Assembly (NCBI RefSeq): GCF_004217285.1
Contig: NZ_SHKS01000003.1
Span: 221,169 to 285,168 of the forward strand
Source: Streptomyces sp. BK239
GTDB taxonomy: Bacteria > Actinomycetota > Actinomycetes > Streptomycetales > Streptomycetaceae
Length of the DNA: 64,000 nt
Reading direction: 5' to 3'
The translations under genes were made by a program, and so were the position numbers. Shown piece after piece: positions 26,075 through 33,210 of this stretch. How positions within the stretch are numbered: the first letter of the stretch is position 1; every line of letters starts with the position of its first letter. The notes beneath the pieces are model-generated. The model saw only the letters and a program-made list of their open reading frames with translations. It was not told the DNA's origin and did no database searches.

Positions 26075-26545
26075 GACGCGGGACAGTGGGTCCTTACGGC
26101 CGAGGGCGCCCGCCTCCACCTGGCCGCGGTCGCCCCCGGACGTCCGGTCACCCGCGTCGAGCAGGTGCTGTGGTCGGTGCGGGCCGCCTCGACGGCGGAG
26201 AACGAGTCCGTGTCCTCGCTCGCCGCGACGATATGGCCCGGCTACCTGGACGCCGTCCAGGCGGTCCTGAGCGCCCCCACCTGGAACGGCGACTGGGACA
26301 CGCCCGGCTTTCCGGCCTCGCCCGGCCGCGCGTACTGGGGCGACGACGAGTGGCGCCGGGAACACCGCGACCCGTACCGCCTGGCGGTCTGGTCCTTCCG
26401 TACGCCGGGGGCTCCGCTGTTCGTGCTCAAGGCGGGCCTCTCGCCCGGTACGGCGGCGGGCTGGGGGCCGGGCAGTGCGACGATCTCCCTGGCCTGCCAC
26501 GGGCCGGCCGACTCCGGGGACGAGGGCCCCGGCTGGCTGTTGTGA
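25916..26545 (+). CDS. A-family protein A3
   Basis: 209 aa. The first 53 residues differ from A1 at a single position (PER for PDR); from residue 54 on it diverges (FDAGQWVLTAEGARLHLAAV versus FQGGLRVRTEQGGRLLLASA) while keeping the W-rich plan: WSVRAASTAENESV, WPGYLDAVQAVLSAP, WNGDWDTPGFPA, PYRLAVWSFRTPGA. The ATG at 25916 has GAGGAG upstream; an in-frame codon at 25901 belongs to the repeated leader. The switch from near-identity to divergence inside one gene suggests recombination or strong selection on the C-terminal part. Confidence 0.85.
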   Translation: MPALTADRSPERLVAELERLIGVDWPTVWAGVPEDETKRDRWCTGFGWRPLWFDAGQWVLTAEGARLHLAAVAPGRPVTRVEQVLWSVRAASTAENESVSSLAATIWPGYLDAVQAVLSAPTWNGDWDTPGFPASPGRAYWGDDEWRREHRDPYRLAVWSFRTPGAPLFVLKAGLSPGTAAGWGPGSATISLACHGPADSGDEGPGWLL

Positions 26546-26570
26546 CGACGAGGAACCAGAGGAGCTGATC

Positions 26571-27194
26571 ATGGGACTCACTTCAGGTCCGAAGGACCGA
26601 ACCCCGCAGGAACTGGTCACCGAACTGCGCGGACTGACGGATGTCGACTGGCCGACGGTCTGGGCCGGCCCGCCCTACCCGGGCGAGGGCCTGGACATGT
26701 GGTGCGCCCAGTTCGGCTGGGTCCCGCTCAGCTTCGAACGTGTGCTGCAAGTACGGACCGACACCGGTGGCGAGCTGGACCTCAACGCATCCGGTGGCAG
26801 TTGGGCTCCTGTCGACAACCTCAGCCACTGGATCTGGGGGGCCGGCGCCGAGACTGTCGAGGACAACCCCGCCGTCTTGGAAGCCGCGGACAAGGCGTGG
26901 CCGGTGTACCTGACCGCCGCGTGCTCCGTTCTCGGGGAACCGGCGTGGGAGGGAACCTGGGAGGCCGACGACTTCCCCGAGTCGCTGGGCACACATCCAC
27001 TGGGGTCACGGGAGTTCCGGCTCACGCGGAAGAACCCCTACCGGTTGGCCTGCTGGATGCAGCGGGGGAGCGGCGGGCCGCTCACCGTCATGGCGATCGC
27101 TCTGGCTTCGGGAACCGCGCAGGGGCGCTACGCCGGCGCCGCGAACATGGCCGTGAAGTTCTATCCCCGACCGCTTGAGACCGGAGAACTGTGA
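26571..27194 (+). CDS. A-family protein A4
   Basis: 207 aa. Signature LVTELRGLTDVDWPTVWAGP, MWCAQFGWVPLSF, RTDTGGELDL, WIWGAGAETVEDNPAVLEAA, WEGTWEADDFPES, NPYRLACWMQRG, MAVKFYPRPLE. Most like A2 in gene position and C-terminal plan. AGAGGAGCTGATC precedes the ATG. Its stop overlaps the GTG of B2 (GTGA), repeating the A2-B1 coupling. Cytoplasmic, no TM. The conserved pairing of an A2/A4 type with each B protein suggests that the product binds B. Confidence 0.85.
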   Translation: MGLTSGPKDRTPQELVTELRGLTDVDWPTVWAGPPYPGEGLDMWCAQFGWVPLSFERVLQVRTDTGGELDLNASGGSWAPVDNLSHWIWGAGAETVEDNPAVLEAADKAWPVYLTAACSVLGEPAWEGTWEADDFPESLGTHPLGSREFRLTRKNPYRLACWMQRGSGGPLTVMAIALASGTAQGRYAGAANMAVKFYPRPLETGEL

Positions 27195-28282
27195 GCGCTC
27201 CCCGCATACCCGAGGAAGTCGAACGACTCGCGATCCGTCTCGCGAAGGACGAGGCGAAGCGGCAGGCGATGGCGCGAACGCCGGAAGGGGCCGAAGCGAT
27301 CGCCGACGAACTTCGTGAGGAAGCCGCAGCTCAGGGCCTGCACGTCAAGCAGTACATCGAAGCGCTGACCAAGGCCCCGGAGGGCGTCCGGCCCCCGGAG
27401 GGCATCCACCCGACAAGCGCGTTCTGGTCCTTCGGTATCAACGACGAACGCGCGCCGGGCGCCTGGCTGGACAACCGGTACATCGCCGAGGCCTGGGCCG
27501 AGCTTCAGAACCAGCAGGAGCCGGGCACCGCCCAGACGCTCGAAACGTCGGCCGCGGGTCGCAGGCTGAACGGGATGCACCTATGGGAGCCGGAGGTCCT
27601 GGAGGCTCTCGGCGGAGCCGAGCAAGGCTTCACCACTGACTGGACCCGGGAGTGCTGGGGCAACATCTCCGAGACCTACGCCGCCGCGGCCAAAGGCCCC
27701 GTCGCCGTCTTCGCCCAGTACGCCGACACCCGCTCGATCCTCTACAACCGCGAGCTCCCCACCCTCCACGGCAACGGGGACGTCGGTCTGGACAACATCC
27801 ACTTCGCCTACGAGGCCCCGCAAGCCTGGCCGCAGGAGACGCGCACCGAGCTCGGCACCGACGCCGCACGCGCCGTCCTGCAGTTCAACGACCCCACCCA
27901 GGCGCATTACGTCGACCCTGTCGCCTACCCGACTCAGGACCCCGCTCAGCGGCAAGCGGCCCTGCGATCGGAGGTCGCCGCGGTCACGACCGAACGTGCC
28001 GAGCGTGCGGCCCGCAGACAGGCGGAGCAGGAGACCCAGCACGACGGTGGGACGAAAGCTCAGCCGGCCGCCGAAGCACACACCCCCGCAACCCCCACCG
28101 CCGAAGCAGACGTCGTCCAGACCCCGAGCCCCCCTGCGTCGGCCAAGGTCCCTGTATGGCAATTGGGCTTCAACCCCAAGCCGACCGTCCCACCACCCGC
28201 CTCCACCACCCCGCCCGCCGAGTCGAAGGCCCCGCCCTCCCCCGACCTCGGCAGGCAAGCCACCGGCACGGGGCTGGGATGA
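27191..28282 (+). CDS. B-family protein B2, candidate secreted effector
   Basis: 363 aa, paralogue of B1: a helical N-terminus (EEVERLAIRLAKDEAKRQAM), SAFWSFGINDE, MHLWEPEVLEALGG, GNISETYAAAAKGPVAVFAQ, LYNRELPTLHG, DNIHFAYEAP, a charged helix (RAARRQAEQETQHDGG), then a Pro/Ala/Thr tail ending GTGLG. The blocks are shared but overall identity to B1 is low, so the two copies are clearly specialised. It starts by GTGA overlap with A4 and ends by ATGA overlap with the following membrane protein. Function unknown; see B1 for the toxin-like pattern. Confidence 0.85.
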   Translation: MSAPRIPEEVERLAIRLAKDEAKRQAMARTPEGAEAIADELREEAAAQGLHVKQYIEALTKAPEGVRPPEGIHPTSAFWSFGINDERAPGAWLDNRYIAEAWAELQNQQEPGTAQTLETSAAGRRLNGMHLWEPEVLEALGGAEQGFTTDWTRECWGNISETYAAAAKGPVAVFAQYADTRSILYNRELPTLHGNGDVGLDNIHFAYEAPQAWPQETRTELGTDAARAVLQFNDPTQAHYVDPVAYPTQDPAQRQAALRSEVAAVTTERAERAARRQAEQETQHDGGTKAQPAAEAHTPATPTAEADVVQTPSPPASAKVPVWQLGFNPKPTVPPPASTTPPAESKAPPSPDLGRQATGTGLG

Positions 28283-28926
28283 GTGTGAAAGGAAGGTCCA
28301 CGCGGCGGCCCGCCCCGCCCGTCGGGAGCCGGGCCCGTCTCGTTCGGCGTTTCCTTCGCCAGGAACCGAACGATTCCTGGGCCACCCGCCTGCTCCCGCG
28401 TCTCGTCTTCGGGCTCGCCGCCGCCTACACGCTCTTCGCCATCGCCTCCCAGAGCGGCTCCAGCTTCGTCACCGTCTGCGTCCTGCTCGTCCTCGGCGGC
28501 GTCCTGTGGCTGCTGCGTCGTCGTGGGCAGCTGCTGCTCGCCCTCGGCGCGACGATCCTCACCGCCGCCTTCACCGGCTACTTCTCCGCGGTGGGCGACT
28601 CGGCCCGGATGAGCACCAGTGCCGCCGTCGCCGGACAGGCCGCCTTCGGTTACTGGGCGCTCGCCGGCATGGCTCTCCTCGGCGCGTGGATGGTGAAGGA
28701 ACACCCGGGCCGGCGCGGGGTCACCGTATGCATCGCGGATGTGATCCTCGTCATCGTCTCCGCCGTCGGCATGTTCTGGCCGCAGGCCTCGGTCCCGCTC
28801 GGCTTCCTGGGCGTCATCGGTGTGCTGGCGGCCCGCGGCAACGGCGCGAAAGCGGTTACGACCCGTGCCCACAAGGCCGTCGCCCATCTCCGTCGGCGCA
28901 ACGCCACTGACTCCAAGGACAGTTGA
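28279..28926 (+). CDS. Polytopic membrane protein, unknown
   Basis: 215 aa. Basic N-terminus (about 40 residues), then five or six hydrophobic helices in compact order (about 38-58, 61-76, 83-100, 112-132, 140-160, 165-182) and a basic Lys/Arg/His C-terminus. No recognisable motif. Coupled to B2 by an ATGA overlap, so it is part of the cassette operon. It could help membrane insertion, export or immunity; nothing in the sequence decides. Last gene before a 127-bp gap. Confidence 0.75.
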   Translation: MSVKGRSTRRPAPPVGSRARLVRRFLRQEPNDSWATRLLPRLVFGLAAAYTLFAIASQSGSSFVTVCVLLVLGGVLWLLRRRGQLLLALGATILTAAFTGYFSAVGDSARMSTSAAVAGQAAFGYWALAGMALLGAWMVKEHPGRRGVTVCIADVILVIVSAVGMFWPQASVPLGFLGVIGVLAARGNGAKAVTTRAHKAVAHLRRRNATDSKDS

Positions 28927-28986
28927 GGCCCCTGTGAACATCTGGTCTCGTCACTGTGCCAGATCCGTACGTGCTTTGCAGATGCG

Positions 28987-29016
28987 TTGCACGGCATTGA
29001 CGGATCGAACTAGAGT
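28987..29016 (+). promoter_or_regulatory. Likely sigma-70-type promoter of the WhiB-fusion gene
   Basis: TTGCAC (28987-28992), 18 bases, TAGAGT (29011-29016), 37 bp before the ATG at 29054. This is a good match to the HrdB consensus (TTGACA/TAGAGT type) and lies in the only sizeable gap near the end of the block. Confidence 0.6.
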
Positions 29017-29053
29017 CCACCCGGATCAGGCATTACCACGGGGGACTACACAC

Positions 29054-30553
29054 ATGCGTATGGCCAGCCATACGGCGCTGCCCGCGCGTCCACCGCGCGG
29101 GCCTGCACGGGGGACTCACGCGGGTCGCACAGCCGACGCCGCCCTGCCCTGCCAGCGCCGCCCGGACGTGTTCCAGCACCCGCTGCTGGAACCGTCGACC
29201 GACCTGCCCGACAGCTCACCCGCACTGCGCCGCCGGCACCTCGTCCTGTCCCGCACGGCCCGTGACTTGTGCGCTTCCTGCCCACTGTGGGCCGAGTGCC
29301 TCCAGGACGCCGTCGTCCACGCCGAGCCCTACGGCTACGCGGCCGCGACCACGCAGGAGGACCGCCGCTGGATCCGCCGCACGCTCGGCATCGGCGACGC
29401 CGCGGGCGACCTCCCCGCCCCGCCGGCGCCCGACGACCGCGGACCCGGCCCCGCCGCAACCGGCACCGGGGACCCCTCCCGCCGACTGATGCGCCTGCGC
29501 TCGCGCACCACCGACCCGGCGGCCCTCCACCCTTCCGAACACGGCTGGCCCGAAATCGACGCCATTCTCGACGCGTTCGACATCCGGCAGGAGCAACTTG
29601 CGGCGCAAAGAAGGGCGTTGCGTCGCACCCTGTCCGCAATTCCCACCCCGTTGCACGAGCACACCGGCACGCAGCCGACGTACCGACCCACCCCACCCCC
29701 GTCACCACAACTCGAAAGCAGGACACAGGACATGGCAGCGGCCGAGTCCGGGCAACGGATCGCCTTCTCGTACGAGGATCCCGCCCAGGCCGTACGACAG
29801 ACCCTGCTCGGCCCGCTGATCCGCTCCGCTCTGCCCGCCCTCACCAGCCTCGAACAGCTCGCCACGATGCTGACGAGCGTTCCCGGCGGGGACGTCACTC
29901 CCGAACTCCTCCGGGACGTCCGCGCCGTACGGCGTGCCGTGGCGGAGCTGGCCCCCTGCGACGCGGCCGGCCCCGACGCCACCACGGAGGCCGCGCCCCT
30001 GCGCACCCTCACCGGCTCGGTCTCCGTCGAACTCGCGGCCACCGACCCGGTGGCGGCGCTGCGCCGCGACTTCCTCGAGCCCCTCCTGCGCGAACTGGCC
30101 GCCTCCCTCACCAACATCGAGAAGGTCGCGACCATGCTGGCCGCCACCGAGGACGCCGACGGCCCGGGCCTGGAACCGCTTCGTACGGCCCTGCGGGGCC
30201 TGCGCGCCCACCTTCCGGCCGCCCCCGGCGTGCCGTCCGGCTCCCCCGGCCGGGTCGCGGCCACCCCACCGCACCGCCGTCCGGCCACCGCGCCCAGCAT
30301 CCGCGCCGCCGTGGAGACGGCCGTGTCCACCTTCCCCGGCCCGTTCTCCGCCCGGGACGTGCTGCGCGCGCTGCCGCCCGGCGTCTACGGCGACCCTTCG
30401 AAGACGATCAGCAACGTCCTCTCCTCCATGGTCAAGTCCGGTCGCCTGCGACGCCTCGCCCGGGGCACGTACGCTCGCACCGTCGCCGTCACCGACCACG
30501 CTCTGCCCGACCCGGCCGCACGGCCCGGTCAGGACCAGGCGAAGAGCGCCTGA
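29054..30553 (+). CDS. WhiB-like domain fused to internal repeats and a winged-helix-like domain
   Basis: 499 aa. The N-terminal Wbl domain has Cys 33, 73, 76 and 82 (C-x39-C-x2-C-x5-C, the 4Fe-4S set) and GYAAATTQEDRR in place of the usual GVWGGxxxxxR turn. The middle carries two homologous repeats of about 55 residues (VRQTLLGPLIRSALPALTSL and LRRDFLEPLLRELAASLTNI, each followed by ..ATML). The C-terminus has FSARDVLRALPPGVYGDPSK and ISNVLSSMVKSGRLRRLARG, a winged-helix pattern. Typical Wbl proteins are about 80-130 aa, so this is a rare fusion, presumably a redox-sensing regulator of the block. GGGGGA lies nine bases before the ATG, and its own promoter precedes it. Confidence 0.8.
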   Translation: MRMASHTALPARPPRGPARGTHAGRTADAALPCQRRPDVFQHPLLEPSTDLPDSSPALRRRHLVLSRTARDLCASCPLWAECLQDAVVHAEPYGYAAATTQEDRRWIRRTLGIGDAAGDLPAPPAPDDRGPGPAATGTGDPSRRLMRLRSRTTDPAALHPSEHGWPEIDAILDAFDIRQEQLAAQRRALRRTLSAIPTPLHEHTGTQPTYRPTPPPSPQLESRTQDMAAAESGQRIAFSYEDPAQAVRQTLLGPLIRSALPALTSLEQLATMLTSVPGGDVTPELLRDVRAVRRAVAELAPCDAAGPDATTEAAPLRTLTGSVSVELAATDPVAALRRDFLEPLLRELAASLTNIEKVATMLAATEDADGPGLEPLRTALRGLRAHLPAAPGVPSGSPGRVAATPPHRRPATAPSIRAAVETAVSTFPGPFSARDVLRALPPGVYGDPSKTISNVLSSMVKSGRLRRLARGTYARTVAVTDHALPDPAARPGQDQAKSA

Positions 30554-30575
30554 GCCGGAAGGAACCCGGAACCCG

Positions 30576-30839
30576 ATGACCGAACCGACCACCCCGACGC
30601 CGCAGCCGGCCACGGCGGACGCCCAGGTGCACGTCTTCTCCCCCAACGCCGGCCTGGTCGACGGCGTACCGGTCACCGCGCCGCCCTACGGCGACATCCA
30701 GGAGGTCATTCTCTCGATCCTCCAGCAGCGCGCCCAGCAACTGGGAGCCCCCACCCCCGCCACCATCACCGACAACCGTTACGGCGGCGCCATCCGCCTC
30801 CTGATCCACCCGGACGGATCGACGGAACAACTCACCTGA
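30576..30839 (+). CDS. Hypothetical 87-aa protein
   Basis: Not recognised. A Thr/Pro-rich N-terminus, VHVFSPNAGLVDGVPVTAPP, a helix (IQEVILSILQQRAQQLG) and a closing beta segment (NRYGGAIRLLIHPDGS). No signal or TM. It lies 22 bp after the WhiB fusion and probably shares its transcript, ending at the shared terminator at 30852-30886. The ending resembles small streptomycete proteins found beside conjugation genes, but this is weak. Confidence 0.7.
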   Translation: MTEPTTPTPQPATADAQVHVFSPNAGLVDGVPVTAPPYGDIQEVILSILQQRAQQLGAPTPATITDNRYGGAIRLLIHPDGSTEQLT

Positions 30840-30851
30840 CGGACCCGAACG

Positions 30852-30886
30852 AAAGGGCCGGGAGGCTTGTCGCCTCCCGGCCCTTT
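30852..30886. terminator. Bidirectional terminator between 87-aa gene and hspR
   Basis: AAAGGGCCGGGAGG pairs with CCTCCCGGCCCTTT over a 7-base loop, giving A-run and T-run on either side; it can end transcription of both convergent units. It ends one base before the hspR stop codon. Confidence 0.92.
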
Positions 30887-31348
30887 TCAGTCGGTCTGTT
30901 GCTGGCGCTTGGGGCGCCATACCACCAGCGCGCTGGTCTGCTGTACCTCCTGGTACGGCACCAGGTCGCGGCGGTACGAGGCGTGTACCGCGGCCTCTCG
31001 TTGCTGCATGGCCGCCGCCGCGCCGTCCAGGGCCGACTGGAGTTCGGCGACCCGGGACTGCAGTGCGGCGACCTGGTTCTCCAGTTCGATGATCCGCTTG
31101 ATGCCGGCCAGGTTGATGCCCTCGTCCTGCGACAACTGCTGGACGGTGCGCAGCAGTTCGATGTCGCGGGCCGAGTAGCGGCGGCCCCGGCCGGCGGTGC
31201 GGTCCGGGGAGACCAGGCCCAGGCGGTCGTACTGGCGCAGGGTCTGCGGGTGCAGGCCGGAGAGCTGGGCCGCCACCGAGATGACGTAGACCGGGGTCTC
31301 CTCGGTCAGTTCATACGGGTTGCGCCGACGGCCGTCCATGCCTCTCAT
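30887..31348 (-). CDS. hspR: HspR, MerR-family heat-shock repressor
   Basis: 153 aa. N-terminal MerR-type HTH (VYVISVAAQLSGLHPQTLRQ and YDRLGLVSPDRTAGRGRRYS), a wing, then a coiled coil (ENQVAALQSRVAELQSALDG). HspR binds HAIR sites with DnaK as co-repressor; three HAIR-like sites are in this window. It is the last gene of the dnaK operon and overlaps the dnaJ stop as ATGA. A shorter start at ATG 31339 is also possible. Confidence 0.97.
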   Translation of the reverse strand: MRGMDGRRRNPYELTEETPVYVISVAAQLSGLHPQTLRQYDRLGLVSPDRTAGRGRRYSARDIELLRTVQQLSQDEGINLAGIKRIIELENQVAALQSRVAELQSALDGAAAAMQQREAAVHASYRRDLVPYQEVQQTSALVVWRPKRQQQTD

Positions 31349-32523
31349 GCTCCCTTCGCCGCCTCGAACAGCTCCGTCCGCGGATCCTCCTCCGCGGTCG
31401 CCTCGCGATACGCCTCCAGTGCGTCACGAGCCTTCCCCGACAGGTCCTTGGGAACACTCACCTCCACGGTGACCAGGAGGTCGCCGCGGGTGCCGTCCTT
31501 GCGGACCGCGCCCTTGCCCCGCGCGCGCATGGTGCGCCCGTTGGGCGTGCCGGGCGGCAGCTTCAGCGTCAGCGAAGGACCGCCCAGGGTGGGCACCTTG
31601 ATGTCGCCGCCGAGCGCCGCCTCGGTGAACGTCACCGGCACCGTCACCGTCAGGTTGTCGTCCTTGCGGCCGAAGACCGGGTGGGAGCCGACGTGGACGA
31701 CGACGTACAGGTCGCCCGCCGGGCCGCCGCGCTCGCCGGGGGCGCCCTTGCCGCGCAGCCGGATGCGCTGCCCGTCGGTGACGCCCGCGGGGATGCGGAC
31801 CTGCATCGTGCGGGAGGACTTGGCGCGGCCGCTGCCCGAGCACTCCGTGCAGGGGTGCTCGGCGATCAGACCGCGGCCCTTGCAGTCGGGGCAGGGGTCG
31901 GTGAGGGAGAACCCGCCGCCCGAGCCGCGCGCCACCTGCCCGGTGCCCACGCAGGTCGGGCACACGCGCGGTGTGCCGTTCTTGTCGCCGGTGCCGGAGC
32001 AGGCCTTGCACGGGGACTGGGAGGTCATGCGCAACGGGACCGTCGCGCCCTCGATCGCCTCGGTGAAGCTGAGGGTGACCTCGGTGTCGATGTCCTGTCC
32101 GCGCCGGGGTTGCGTGCGCGTCCCCGCGGTGCCGCCGCGGTTGAACAGTCCCCCGAAGACGTCACCGAGCCCGCCGCCGAAGCCGCCGGCGCCTCCCCCT
32201 CCGCCCTGGGCGCCCCCGAAGAGGTCGCCCAGGTCGAAGTTGAAGCTGCCGCCGGCGGCGCCGGGACCCGGACGGAAGCCGCCGTTTCCGAAGAGGGCGC
32301 GCGCCTCGTCGTACTCCTTGCGCTTCTTGGGGTCGCCGAGGACGTCGTTCGCCTCGGAGATCTCCTTGAAGCGCTCCTCAGCCTTGACGTTTCCCTTGTT
32401 GGCGTCCGGGTGGAACTCGCGGGCGAGCTTCCGGTACGCCTTCTTGATCTCGGCCTCGGTGGCGTCCTTGGGGACGCCGAGGACCTTGTAGTAGTCCTTC
32501 TCGATGAAGTCCTTGGTGCTCAT
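31345..32523 (-). CDS. dnaJ: DnaJ co-chaperone
   Basis: 392 aa. J domain with REFHPDANKGN (HPD triad), a Gly/Phe-rich linker, four zinc-finger repeats (CKACSGTG, CPTCVGTG, CPDCKGRG, CTECSGSG), then the C-terminal substrate-binding sandwich (VRIPAGVTDGQRIRLRGKG). It stimulates DnaK ATPase and delivers substrates. Between grpE (33 bp upstream) and hspR (overlap). Confidence 0.98.
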   Translation of the reverse strand: MSTKDFIEKDYYKVLGVPKDATEAEIKKAYRKLAREFHPDANKGNVKAEERFKEISEANDVLGDPKKRKEYDEARALFGNGGFRPGPGAAGGSFNFDLGDLFGGAQGGGGGAGGFGGGLGDVFGGLFNRGGTAGTRTQPRRGQDIDTEVTLSFTEAIEGATVPLRMTSQSPCKACSGTGDKNGTPRVCPTCVGTGQVARGSGGGFSLTDPCPDCKGRGLIAEHPCTECSGSGRAKSSRTMQVRIPAGVTDGQRIRLRGKGAPGERGGPAGDLYVVVHVGSHPVFGRKDDNLTVTVPVTFTEAALGGDIKVPTLGGPSLTLKLPPGTPNGRTMRARGKGAVRKDGTRGDLLVTVEVSVPKDLSGKARDALEAYREATAEEDPRTELFEAAKGA

Positions 32524-32556
32524 CCTCGACGCCCCTCCTTCCGTGTCGGTTCAAGC

Positions 32557-33210
32557 TCAGCCCTCGTCCGGGCCACCGCTCTCCTTGTCGTCGGACTTCT
32601 CGGCGTCCTCGGCCTTGACCGTCTGGGCGCCGGGCTGGGGTTCGGCCACCGCCACCCGCGCGGGGCGGATGGTGCGCTCGCCGATCCGGTACCCGGGCTG
32701 CAGAATCGCCACGCACGTCGTCTCGGTGACGTCCGGCGCGTAGCTGTGCATCAGGGCTTCGTGGATCGTCGGGTCGAAGGGCTCGCCCTCCTTGCCGAAC
32801 TGCTGCAGGCCCATCTTCGCCGCGACGGTCTCCAGCGACTCGGCGACCGACTTGAAGCCGCCGACGAGTTCGCCGTGTTCCCGCGCGCGGCCGATGTCGT
32901 CGAGTACGGGCAGGAGCTCGGTCAGGAGGTTCGCGATGGCGATCTCCTTGACCGCGATCCGGTCGCGCTCGACCCGGCGGCGGTAGTTCTGGTACTCGGC
33001 CTGGAGGCGCTGGAGGTCCGCGGTGCGCTCGCCGAGCGCAGTGCGCACCTGGTCCAGCTGGGCCACCAGTCCGGCTGTCTGGTTCGCGTCCCCGGCCGGG
33101 GCCGTCCCCTCCGCATCAGCGGTGGAGTCGGCCTTCGGCTCGGCGTCGTCGGGGGTGGCGCCGGAGGGGACGTCGGGCTTCTCGTCGAAGCCCGGGGTCT
33201 CCTCCGTCAC
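32557..33210 (-). CDS. grpE: GrpE nucleotide exchange factor
   Basis: 217 aa. A long acidic low-complexity N-terminus, a coiled coil ([20 protein letters not shown]), then [11 protein letters not shown] and the C-terminal beta domain with [20 protein letters not shown], the GrpE signature. The GTG start overlaps the dnaK stop (GTGA). It releases ADP from DnaK. The C-terminus is acidic (GGPDEG). Confidence 0.97.
   Translation of the reverse strand: MTEETPGFDEKPDVPSGATPDDAEPKADSTADAEGTAPAGDANQTAGLVAQLDQVRTALGERTADLQRLQAEYQNYRRRVERDRIAVKEIAIANLLTELLPVLDDIGRAREHGELVGGFKSVAESLETVAAKMGLQQFGKEGEPFDPTIHEALMHSYAPDVTETTCVAILQPGYRIGERTIRPARVAVAEPQPGAQTVKAEDAEKSDDKESGGPDEG

Larger units (their letters stand above)
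6741..30839. other. Type IV secretion/conjugation-like accessory block
   Basis: Two divergent operons (minus 13995 to 6741; plus 14316 to 28926) plus two trailing plus-strand genes sit between two genes that I recall as neighbours in S. coelicolor (sugar-binding protein and hspR). Contents: VirD4-like coupling ATPase, VirB4-like ATPase, VirB6-, VirB8/TcpC-, VirB3/TcpE- and VirB2-like membrane proteins, a wall hydrolase, lipoproteins, a duplicated A-A-B cassette, and a WhiB-fusion regulator. No relaxase, integrase, replication gene or flanking repeats were seen, so I cannot call it an ICE. The exact ends are uncertain. Confidence 0.7.

Noticed and set aside
6741..30839. Classical actinobacterial AICE or plasmid
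   Set aside because: No FtsK-like TraB, no Rep or integrase, no tRNA-linked att site seen; the components are of the VirB/Tcp type.
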